Shown in pieces: positions 1 to 9,355 of a stretch of 64,000 nt of DNA (within the stretch, counting starts at the first letter, position 1; each line of letters begins with the position of its first letter). A program made the position numbers and the translations under genes. The notes under the pieces were generated by a model. That model was given only the letters and a program-made list of their open reading frames with translations. It searched no databases and had not been told where the DNA came from. Source of the DNA: Juglans regia (Eukaryota; Streptophyta; Magnoliopsida; Fagales; Juglandaceae); contig NC_049909.1 of NCBI RefSeq assembly GCF_001411555.2, forward strand, positions 10,175,485-10,239,484, read 5' to 3'.

Positions 1-850
1 TTTTTTTTTTTGTTTCTTTGGTAAAATCCATGTCATCTAAGTGTACCCCACAACTTCTTTTTCTGTTCTCAATCGTTTCACTCTTCTGACTAGTTTCATT
101 AACTAATGCTGCAAAGCACTTGTCCCTTGCTATCATTTTCCAACTGGAATTTTCTTTGATTGTTCCAAAACTTGAAACTGATCTGTTAGGAATTTGTCAA
201 GAGAATTTACTTTGGAGATCAAATCAATTTCTATATCGAGGTCCTTAGCAGAGCTATTGTGTTTGATATAGAAAGCATACGTTTTCCTACTGGCAGGGTC
301 TTCTCTTTTGATAGCAGTATCACCTTGGTTAGGCATTAAACTCCTTTCCTTTGATGAGAAAATTTTGGTAGTTTCCATATTTCTAATTCCCCCTCTTCCC
401 TTATTTGAAAAACATTTTGGATTTGCTTTGACCCTTAGTTCCTGCATTCCTTCCATATTTGCTAGTCCTTCCTTATGCTATTTGCTTCCTTTTTCAATTT
501 CCTTGATTTCCTTCTGATTTTTAGGCTTTCCTTTTTTAACTTCATCCGTGTCCCGATCACCAACCCTTCATGCATGACTTTCTTCCTTTGCAGGGTGACC
601 TTCTTTACCTCCATACATTTTCTGGTTAATCTCAATGTCTTTTGCAACAGGAGCTCATAGCGATACACCATATTGTGGTTGGCTTCATTCATTTGACACA
701 GATGGGCATGACTTATGAGAGTGTTTAATCACTCCACATCTGACACAAAAGTTAGACAAAAGTTGTTGCTTTGGGCTTCGATGATTGTATTGGATGGGAT
801 TAATGACTTTTGTAATATTTTTGAGGGTTGGCTTGTAATTAGATGCATCT
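1..850 (-). pseudogene. Decayed LINE ORF1-like (DUF4283/zf-CCHC_4) relic
   Basis: Read on the minus strand, 747-706 encodes a CX2CX4HX4C zinc knuckle (CVRCGVIKHSHKSC). It is followed, after a stop and a frame change, by a QYGV-type motif near 675-660, the usual sequel of the zinc knuckle in plant LINE ORF1/DUF4283 proteins. The lysine-rich stretch downstream (692-462, then 456-133) fits the disordered C-terminal tail of such proteins. The frame is broken by a TGA right after the knuckle, a TAG shortly after and further stops, so this is a relic and not a gene. In the family the knuckle binds nucleic acid within the retrotransposon RNP. The 5' DUF4283 domain is not recognisable, and the 3' end may run off the window. 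Confidence 0.55.
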
Positions 851-926
851 CTATTTACACTTCCTGTATATTGGGTTATGCCTAATTACGTTTATTAATA
901 AATTTCTTACTTACAAAAAATAAAAA
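790..926 (+). mobile_element. LINE 3' tail, 5'-truncated
   Basis: The stretch ending in TTACTTACAAAAAATAAAAAG resembles plant LINE 3' ends: a segment reading as 'acacttcctgtatattgggttatgcc', AATAAA-like sequence, then a short A-rich tail near 914-926. Only the extreme 3' end would be present, the usual result of incomplete target-primed reverse transcription. The left boundary is uncertain because it overlaps the minus-strand ORF1 relic. Confidence 0.35.
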
Positions 927-1162
927 GTTGGAAACCAAAACAGCTATTTGCTTTCTTGAATAGCATCTCTTAGATATGCTTTTTGGGTTTTAAAAAAAAT
1001 GATATATACACAACCATTTTACAACTCTTCAATAAAACATTACTATTCTTTGATTGGACGTTGCTAGTATGCTGCCTAGGTTTGACCGCTGGGCGTGTCC
1101 TTTACTGTAAATTACACTTTTTATTTTATTTTTCTTTTTTCTCTCATGATGTTTAAAGATCA

Positions 1163-1490
1163 GGCTTGTTTGGGACCTCAAATGAGACACAAAATTCTTA
1201 TCTGATCTCATTTCATTTCATCCTATCTTATTTTCAAACATAATTCAAATACAAAATTTGTAAACTAATCTTTACAACTTTTTTAAACTTTCAAATAAAA
1301 ATAAAAAATAAATCCAAAATTTTCAAATTCTCAAAAAAAAATAAAATATATATATATATAAAATTATATTATAACAATATTTTAACTTTATAATATTTTT
1401 TATTCAACTTTTTCTCTCTCCTTTCCTAAAATCCAAAAAATACTCAATTCAAATTGTCTCATTACTATTCACAAATTATCTTACTATTAT
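1163..1490. mobile_element. AT-rich MITE-like repeat (GTTTGG family)
   Basis: It begins with GGCTTGTTTGGGAC and contains repeated ATCTCATTTCATTTCATC and TTCAACTTTTTC motifs. The copy at 8023-8213 has the same composition in the opposite sense. It also contains an A-rich run and a short (AT)n. The right terminus is degraded and I could not define a target-site duplication. No coding sequence is present. Confidence 0.35.
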
Positions 1491-2512
1491 TCACAAAATT
1501 TTCAAAAGGCAATAATTTTTTAATGAAGATTGTGTAAAAATTGTAAAATAATTGTGTTTATACTATTTTCAAATTGTAAAATAATTGTGTAATAATTTTT
1601 AATATAAACGACTTTCACAGGATAGTTATGCACTTCGTGATTTCCTGGCATTCAGTTGACCTGGCCCGTTTGTTCCTATTGTTGCTATTTTTGGACTTTT
1701 TCATATATCCTTGGACACTGATATTGACTTTTCTTTTTTATTATTATTTTTTATTTTTATTTTTTGATAGCGATATTTAGTGATGCAAGACAAATTATTA
1801 AATTTGATGATAGACGTGGACCTTCTTAAAATTCTCTTAAACAATATAAGATGTTCAGGATATTGCAAATCATGTCTTACAACAATCCAAATTTGAACAG
1901 CTCCAAAAATCCGGGTTCTTATTTTAGTTAAATCTATTTTCTCTATTAAAAATAAAAAACTCTTGCGTATGTATAAAAAAAAAAAAAGAAAAAAAAAATC
2001 TGCTCGGTTTGTTTTGAGAGTTAAAGATGAAAGGATCTCAACTCTTTTTGTACAGAAAGATGTCATGTATCAAAGTGTGTAGATGAAAATATGTTAGACC
2101 CTTTTCAGAGATTTCATTACTGTACATTCACATGATGCCAAAATGTATAGATGACATGCACAACAATGTTGCCTTTTCTCCCAACTTCACAAATCATGGT
2201 TGTTTTCTGCTCAAAAGAACAAACACACCCTTTCCCTCGGCATCTGGTCATTCAATGTTATTTGAGAGCGCCTAGGAGTTGGTCCTAGTGATTATAGTGG
2301 GTTTACACTTTCCAACAACGTTCGACACGTATGGATTTCAACAAATATAAAGTAGAATTGCTTGTAGGGAATGAATAATGTAGATCTCCTTTCTCCCCTC
2401 ACCCGAGATCTCTGCTTCTCCCCTCTTTCCTCACCTCATCTCTCTCTCTCTCTCTCTCCTCCGGATTGGAAGGTCTGGTTTTCGCTCCCACCCATTTTCT
2501 CCTTCGCTCTCC
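1491..2512. other. AT-rich non-coding stretch, no gene recognised
   Basis: It has long T- and A-rich runs (for example 1734-1765 and 1976-2000) and a (TC)n tract near 2440-2460. The single long minus-strand frame (2066-1701) is a low-complexity F/K/I-rich translation with no domain, so I do not call a gene. Confidence 0.6.
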
Positions 2513-2630
2513 CTCAAGCCGAAGTGAGGACTCTCACTCCCTAGTCGATCTTCATCGCTCTCCTCTCAAGCCGAAGTGAGGACTCTCACCTCTCTCCCTC
2601 CCTTGCTCTCCTGAAGCTGAAGCCGAAGTG
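2513..2630. repeat. Short tandem repeat, 25 bp unit with ~52 bp period
   Basis: A 25 bp unit starting CTCAAGCCGAAGTGAGGACT occurs at 2513-2537 and again at 2565-2589; a partial third copy (GAAGCCGAAGTG) lies near 2618-2629. It sits in CT-rich sequence immediately left of the duplicated GLP segment. This sequence is not next to copy 2. Confidence 0.7.
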
Positions 2631-3414
2631 TATTTAGTGCTATGTGGTTTTATTTAGCTATTACAATTACTAACTTGGACTTTTGGATTATATGTATGTG
2701 TGAGTTGATAACTATACGTGAGTTCATGAGTACTACTATAGAAATGATTGACTCTAGAAATTTCTAGAATATTAATTATCAATGCAAACACACTCATAAT
2801 GTTGCCAACTGGTTGAATTTGTTGGGTGAATTTTTTGTGCATTAATGTTTGAGGTGCTGAGTGTGGTTCATGAAGAAGATGGGTCATTCCAAATCGACTT
2901 CGCGACTTGTTGAGAAGAGGGAAATCGGCGAGCTCGCGACCTGTGGCTATTTGGATAGAGAGAGAGACTGGATCTGTCAATGTCGTGGTGGTGAGAGAGA
3001 GAGGGAGAAAGAGCAATTGAAGGGGAACCCTTTAGGAGAATGAGACAGAAACAAAGGGAAATGATTGAATGTCCTCATATTATTAGTTGGTGTAAATTAT
3101 AACTTTATACCGCTTTCGGTTTGAAGCTTTTCTCATATTATTTTTCCAACTTGGCATATATGTAATTTTATTCTCGCTATAAATGTGTACTTTTGTTTGA
3201 AATTTTTTAGCATTTGGCAAGTACATTTCGAATTTCTCAACAATCTTTGAATCTTGGTATTTTATAAACTTTATTGTTTATATGTATTAAATAGGTTTGG
3301 AACAAGCTAACGTTGAGAATTTTAACATCCAATATTCCAAATCATAACGGTACTACTGTATATGCACGGTGCTTAGATATGAACTGGAATTTTTCCGCTA
3401 TAAACAAGTGATAC

Positions 3415-6116
3415 TGTAACATCCAGGTCTAGCTTGAAGCTCGCATTCAATTTATTTATTTATTTATTTTTTTACTCCCAACCATTCTCTTCTCACTCAT
3501 TCGTTCCTCATGCCCACATACAAGAAGTTCCCCGCATCAAGTACGGCAACTACATGTAACCGCTGCCCCCATGCATGTAACCACCCTTTTCCCGTGCGTT
3601 TTGGTTTCTCAATAAACTTCACCTTGTAGATCGATGCTCTCTACCTTTATTTTATTTTATTTTATTTACTTATTTATTTTTTTCTATCTTTTCCGCACCA
3701 AGTCGGAAGGCGCTTGGAAATCCACCACAAACCAGTTATTGCCTGTGTGAACCCGAGTTACCCAGCAACCTCCAACGGACGCCACCATCCAACCACCTCG
3801 TAAGCCCCGACCCCTCCACGCACGACCAATGCAACACCCCTGTTTAACCACCGTGTGAAACTGCCCAGCTCCATGCACAGCATCTAGCGATGCTGACCAG
3901 CATGCCGAGGTACTCTCCCATGCACGTCGAAAGCCACCGAGCCGCATTTTTTTAAACCTCCACTGCTCTGCCCTGCACCACCGTACCCCACACTTAGCCG
4001 CCCAACATAAAGCTCTGTCGATCGCATCACCGAAACACCCCTATTTTTGCATCTCAAAACAGAGCACCACTCAACCCTTTCGGTGACGCTAGCCACGACA
4101 GGGGAAGTCCAGCGGCGTTGACCCCCAACGACTCCGCAATTTGCTGCCGCCCCAACCACCTTGTCGCTGTCTCTTGCTGCCTCGGTGAGCATCTCGCATG
4201 GTATCTCTCTCACCGTGTTTCATCTCTCTGGTCTCTCTCTCTCTCTCTCTCTCTCTCACCGTTCTCTCGCTCTCTTTCTCTCAGTGCACGGCTGTCGGGA
4301 CAGCCACGTTCCTCCGTAACCCAACTCTGCCGCGACCTCCTTCCCCTCAGTGCCGTTGCCTCGTAGTTTTCCTTGGTAAGTGCTGCTGCCGCTGCTTTGT
4401 TTTTGTGATAGCTTTACTTAAAGATGAAATATGTGGTGTCTCGGTTAACCTAATAGATGATGTGCTCTATTACCATTTTTGCCCCTATGATGTTTGCAGA
4501 TATATTATTTCGGATGTTTAGGTTAATGGATTTATATTTTAATGAGTTCATTATGTATATTGGGTTTGAAATCATGAGTTTTATATTATGTGCATGTTAT
4601 ATTTTTATTTGGACGTAGACGTATGGCCTTATACTACTAGGTCAGTATACTGATGCTTTTAATAGAGTAATTATAAGTTGATCGTGTTTTAATTTTTTAT
4701 ATATTAAACTCACTTTGTATGAGTTTTATTTTAAATACAGATTAAATAAATATTTGTAATACAGTATTAGTGCTAAACATATATTTTTTTAGAAGAACAT
4801 AGTAGTGTAAGACTTCTATTTTGAATTCTTTAAAGAGATACTAATTAGTCTATTTTTTATTAAATGAAATATTTTCTCTCCTACTTTAATCAATTTTGTT
4901 TTAATGAGTCTTTAAACCAAAAATGTATTTTATGGCATAGTTGTATTTATTATTAATATTTTTATCCAATTTCAGAAATATTTTGAGTTTAATAGGTTTG
5001 TGGATATTGAGGAATTTAGGAAGTGATGGTATTTTAGAATTAAGAGAAATTTTAGGTTTTTGAAGAATTAAAATAGGTACTTCAGGTGTAATATGAGATT
5101 ATTTGTTTATTGGAGATTTATTTAAGTCACATGAATTTTTGGATTCTGTTTATTTCAAATATGAGAAATGATCTGAAGCTATTCAGTATTTTGTTTTAAT
5201 ATGATGTGTCATCTAAAAACCCTGGCATGAAGTTCTGATTCTGTATCTGAATGTGATCTGATTCCGATAATGTTCCATTCTGTTTCTGTTAAGGCCCAGC
5301 CACGGGTATAATGGTGGTTTATAACCCTACCACGGGGGTGAAACATGGAATACGGCCCAGCCACGGGTATAATGGTGGTTTATAACCCTACCACGGGGGT
5401 GAAACATAGAATACGGCCCAGCCACGGGTATAATAGTGATTTATAACCCTACCACGGGGGTGAAACATAGTATACGGCCCAGCCACGGGTATAATGGTGG
5501 TTTATAACCCTACCACGGGGGTTAAACATAGTATTTGTCCCGATGTGATGCTATGAGATGATATGAGTATAATGTTTCGGTTTGGAAATGCCAAAGGATT
5601 TTCTTTTTGGGAACAAGTTTGTTTTTCTGAAAATTTCGCTCTGATGTTTTGTAACAAATTTTATTTATACATTCTGAAAGAAAATATGTTGTTTCTGCAT
5701 TCTGAAAGTAAATGTCTTGTTCTGCGTACCGAACTTTATAAATGCTCATGTTTACATGCTAGTATATGATCTCTACTTACTGAGTTGTTGATAACTCACA
5801 CCTTATCTCCACAATATTTTTCAGATATTATGATGGTTCAACTGAGGATCAAGATTATGAGGCATTGGGTGAGATGATTTAAGTATAGTGGTTTAAGCAT
5901 AGGAAGTTTTTATGAGTATTGTCGATTTTTATTAAGAAATTTTATTATGTTTTGATGGCTTGGCATTTTGGAAAATTGGTTATATTGAGGAAATTAGATT
6001 GAATCGAATTTTCTATATGATATTGAGAATTTGAAGTCTATTTTTTTATATTACTGAAAGGTGAGTTTAAGTGTTAGGAAGTAACTCTCCGATCCGTGCG
6101 GGACCGGGGCATTACA
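3415..6116 (+). mobile_element. Solo LTR A (Ty3-type, 2.7 kb)
   Basis: It starts TGTAACATCC and ends GGGGCATTACA, flanked by perfect 5 bp duplications GATAC (3410-3414 and 6117-6121). The paralogous site in copy 2 has a single GATAC at 49305-49309, which proves the insertion boundaries. There is no internal polyprotein, primer-binding site or second LTR, so it is a solo LTR or other non-autonomous LTR unit. Inside are a pyrimidine-rich leader with a (TC)n run near 4231-4258, a four-unit array at 5293-5535 and a conserved 3' block ending in TTTTTCAG at 5824. Compared with LTR C it lacks the region carrying the CAG|GTAAGC donor-like block. The ORFs seen inside are low complexity. Confidence 0.9.
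5293..5535 (+). repeat. Tandem array, four ~61 bp units in LTR A
   Basis: Units start GGCCCAGCCACGGGTATAAT at 5293, 5354, 5415 and 5476, giving an exact 61 bp period. Each carries the near-palindrome GGTTTATAACC and the string CTACCACGGGGG. The last unit changes GGTGAAACAT to GGTTAAACAT, and the same change marks the last unit in LTR C. Confidence 0.95.
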
Positions 6117-6600
6117 GATACATTTTCTCTATTGTAATGCAAAGATTCGACTGTCAATTTTTTCCCAGACCTATCCATTATTTTTAATATTGACCTATTT
6201 ATATTAATGGGATTGAAAATGCAATAACGAACCACATTTAATAATTTCTTATTCATTGTTACAGTAAGTCACTAATTGATACGTTAATAAGTCACTAATT
6301 GATACGAATTGATGAACCGTGTAGTTTGAGGATTTTGCTTTCTGGATTCTTCTTCATTTTCTAATTCATTGTTTAATATGTTCGCTAACCGATCCAGATT
6401 TTTGTTTATTAGTGTTATGAACAAGTTCAAATGAAGAAAGATTTTGGAGTTCCTTGAACAGAAAACAAATGGAGACTTCTTTAATAGTGGATTATTAGTT
6501 ATAACTAGCCTGCAAATTCCTTCCACTTCCTAGTACAAGAGACCTTACAGTTACTGCATAGGAGTACCCAGAGAGTACTGTGTCATCCTACTGCAAAGCC

Positions 6601-6606
6601 TTTATT
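6601..6606 (-). terminator. Poly(A) signal AATAAA of GLP copy 1
   Basis: AATAAA on the minus strand (TTTATT on plus), about 200 bp downstream of the GLP stop codon. It is conserved in copy 2 at 49769-49774. This is the only canonical hexamer I noticed at a plausible distance. Confidence 0.5.
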
Positions 6607-6808
6607 TCCTTGTTTAATCATAAGCAACCATGACTATAAAGACAAACAACCTGAATAACAACACAAACATTACAAGAACTGAACTTCAAATCAACACAAC
6701 GAATAACAACACAAGAATAGGAGGCAGGCAACCTCAAATCAAAAGCATTACTACAACACAATTTTCAGATAAAGGGGAAACTATCTGGAGTGGATGGCCT
6801 TAATTAGC

Positions 6809-7480
6809 TCAAGAACTGAACTTCGACTTTATAGATTCGACAACCTTTTCTTCTACTTGGAAGGCCCTCGTTAGAACATCATCTGGAATCGAGGGTGTTG
6901 AAGCAAAGAGAGTAAAGGGAAGGACCACAGCCCCTGGTAACTGACTGTTGAAAGCCGTGATAATAAAGGCTTTACCTACTCCAACATTCTTTTGGAAGTG
7001 TACAAGTCCTCTAGGAATGACAAACATCTGCCCAGCATTCAAGACTTTTGAGTGATACACATTCCCAGTTGTCACAAACCCCACAAGTACCTGCCCATCG
7101 ATGACCACGCCGCTCTCGGTTGCACGAGGGTGAGAGTGGGGTGGATTAAGTCCTCCCGGAGCAAAGTCCACTCTGTTCATTGAAATCCCAAGCGTGTTGA
7201 GTGCAGGAAAATTATCGACATTACCTCCAGTGACGGTTGAGCCAAAGATGTTTGATGTGTTACCCACTTTGGTCAACCCATCAAAGAAGAAATCATCTGA
7301 AGTTACATTTGAGGCTGGTTTGCAAGGGAAGCCATTAACTGATATAGAGTTGGCACTTTTATCCGCCACACAGAAATCCTGTAATGGATCGGGGTCGGCT
7401 GAGGAGGCAAGCAAGGGGAGAAGCAACAACACGACGAGGTATGACAGCATGTGGACGTGTGAACGTGATGGAATCTTCAT
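6809..7480 (-). CDS. Germin-like protein, copy 1
   Basis: An uninterrupted 223-residue cupin protein of normal GLP length. Residues 1-27 form a secretory signal peptide (basic start, leucine-rich core, ASSAD exit). The mature part has the GLP cysteine pair C37 and C53. Germin box 1 ([15 protein letters not shown]) carries metal ligands H115, H117 and E122; box 2 ([12 protein letters not shown]) carries H161, so the Mn site is complete. Likely N-glycosylation sequons are N58-V-T and N74-T-S. GLPs are apoplastic, usually hexameric, and variously act as superoxide dismutase or oxalate oxidase or in defence; which applies here cannot be read from sequence. The start is chosen because it gives the signal peptide and lies about 100 bp from a TATA box. 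It is intronless, its neighbours are all transposons, and the copy at 49977-50648 differs at four bases, with one amino-acid change. Confidence 0.95.
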   Translation of the reverse strand: MKIPSRSHVHMLSYLVVLLLLPLLASSADPDPLQDFCVADKSANSISVNGFPCKPASNVTSDDFFFDGLTKVGNTSNIFGSTVTGGNVDNFPALNTLGISMNRVDFAPGGLNPPHSHPRATESGVVIDGQVLVGFVTTGNVYHSKVLNAGQMFVIPRGLVHFQKNVGVGKAFIITAFNSQLPGAVVLPFTLFASTPSIPDDVLTRAFQVEEKVVESIKSKFSS

Positions 7481-7582
7481 GGCTGAGTCGGCTTTTGGTT
7501 TTTAGAAGTAATGGGTTTTTAGTTTTTTCGTTTTTGAAGATGAGATACTGGGATATTACTCCAGACGTTGGGAATAATGGTA

Positions 7583-7592
7583 CTATATATAG
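7583..7592 (-). promoter_or_regulatory. TATA box of GLP copy 1
   Basis: CTATATATAG is palindromic, so it reads the same on the minus strand, and lies 103 bp upstream of the ATG. This implies a short 5' leader of roughly 70 nt. The sequence from the ATG to beyond this box is identical in copy 2. Confidence 0.7.
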
Positions 7593-8022
7593 AACTTTTC
7601 TGCTCCTGAAAACCTCACAAGTCTTCAGCTTTATCATTTTAATTTATCCGAGGCAAATATTATGTCGACCGAGTCAAATGATGTAGGGGATACAAAAACG
7701 TCCAGAAGATCACGTAGAAAATGAGCTTGTAGCAGAAAAGTTCCCATTTGACACATTTGACACACCATTGAATTAGAAAAGTATTGGTGTTCTAATTATT
7801 TTTGTAACTTAGTGGATTCCATAACAAGTCGTATGTTACACATCAGGCTATTTTAGTAAATAGCAAAACTCTTTTTGTTTATAATGCAAATAGTAAATTC
7901 TTAGGTTATTTTCTTGGGACAAGTTCATGAATTCAATAACTTGGGAAGGTTCACGACAGTCAAGGTTGCATGACCTCTTCCTGCTGTTGCATAGTTTTAT
8001 TGACCTTTCAACATTGTGAAAC

Positions 8023-8213
8023 TGGTTTGGATTCATAAATGAATTGAAATGATTTGTGAATAATAGAATAAAATATTATTACAATATTATTTTTTGATAT
8101 TATTATTATTTTAAGATTTGGAAAAGTTGAATTGTTTATTATATTTTGTGAAAATTTAAAAAAATTATAATGATGAGATAAAATGAGTTGAAGTAAATTT
8201 TAAATCCAAACCA
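8023..8213. mobile_element. MITE (TGGTTTGGATT...AATCCAAACCA), copy 1
   Basis: A roughly 190 bp AT-rich element with inverted ends TGGTTTGGATT and AATCCAAACCA and internal ATAAAATATTATTAC and GAAAAGTTGAATTGTTTATT motifs. No ORF. It is also present in copy 2 at 51397-51561, so it was in place before the segment duplicated. It lies about 540 bp upstream of the GLP start codon. Confidence 0.7.
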
Positions 8214-8655
8214 CTCCACTTGGAAAGACCTATTACTAGATTTCCAGATATTCCCGGATGGGCCTCTTTTCAACGACAAAAAGTAGCTGAGAAGTTTTCA
8301 CACTGTTATCTGCTATGATATAGACCATAAAACCACCAACTATAGAATAATCAACTCACTCTTCCTATTTATTTAGTGTTAAAATCATATATGGTGGAGC
8401 AGTATTGCTTATCACCTAATTGAACGTTTCTGCATTGCATGGTTTGATAGGAAAGGGTGCTTATATTTTTAAAGGTTAGGTAGCAGCAGCCTCACATCAG
8501 ATGGTGAAAAAATCAGCTCACGAAAGCTAGAATAAGAGCCGTAAATTCCAATTAAGAAGTCATTTTTTATCATTTCAACTTTCTTTCCAGACGATATTAA
8601 TATTGCTGTGTACACACATGTACATGCCATTATAAAAATATTTATGGCTTTGAAT

Positions 8656-9163
8656 GAAACTGTTATGGACATGTTCCGCACTTCCCGCCACTCGCAACTT
8701 TCTATAAGAATAAAGGAAAACGCTCAAAGGCGTAGGGACACATCCGATACTTTAGTCAAAGGAATTGCTATGGTATTGATTGTAGATGAGAATGGAAATG
8801 TTTGCATACCTTTTTGGGTATTAGCCATTGGATATATATAGAGTGGCCATTGGCATCCTTCAAGGACTCATAACAACCTTATCTCCTGTTTGAAACCAGA
8901 TTGGGCCTATTATTTGAATTTCCCTCTTGTTGCTTGTGATTTATCTAATCAGTAGGGGGCTATCGTAACACTCTGGCCGTTGGGAGTTTGTTAGCTTCTC
9001 ACTTCCTCTGTAGTGATACCGTGGGCATGATTTATGGCCTATGCGGTATCTTTAGCTGAGTCCCAATCATCTGGGCTTGGCTCCTAAAAGCATGCTGGGC
9101 CCAGAAGAAGGAATAGGAAATGCGTTACATTAAGTTACCCCACAGAGTCTCTTCACGTGCGCC
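8656..9163. other. Unassigned sequence left of the Transposase_28 element
   Basis: The GLP duplication ends near 8655. The sequence up to 9163 contains no domain. It includes a TATATATA motif near 8830 and a GC-richer block (9010-9130) ending GCGTTACA. It may be the 5' LTR or leader of the Transposase_28 element that follows, but I cannot define ends. Confidence 0.3.
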
Positions 9164-9355
9164 ATGAAGGGACTTGTACTCAGTCTGTCGCTTCGTGATC
9201 TGGGCTCTGTCCTTTCGAGCCTAATGTGTTTGTTAGTGGTGGCATCGTTCCATTTCCCGCGCTCTCTTTCCTCATTTTTCGTACTTCATACGCTTCCTCC
9301 CTTTTTACCCTTGCCATTTCATATGGCACACTTCATCTCCCTCTCTAACTCTACT

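Larger units (their letters stand above)
2631..8655. repeat. Duplicated GLP segment, copy 1
   Basis: Apart from the LTR inserted at 3415-6116 plus its duplicated GATAC, this stretch aligns end to end with 48531-52000 in the same orientation. It holds the GLP gene, about 1.17 kb of upstream DNA and the 3' flank. By eye the outer flanks differ by about 3% with small indels, while the gene and proximal promoter differ by under 1%. Homology stops at the left near TTTAGTGCT and at the right after TTTGAATGAA (about 8655). A local tandem duplication of about 20 bp (AAGTCACTAATTGATACG) at 6265-6303 is specific to this copy. Confidence 0.9.

Noticed and set aside
1701..2066. 121-residue minus-strand ORF
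   Set aside because: F/K/I-rich product of T- and A-runs with no motif and no promoter-like context.
5293..5535. Evenly spaced repeats that could suggest a CRISPR array
   Set aside because: The units are contiguous with no unique spacers, the DNA is plant nuclear, and the array recurs inside LTRs.
7194..7505. Plus-strand 103-residue ORF antisense to the GLP gene (also at 50362-50673)
   Set aside because: It is a shadow of the GLP coding strand; conservation in both copies just follows the duplication.
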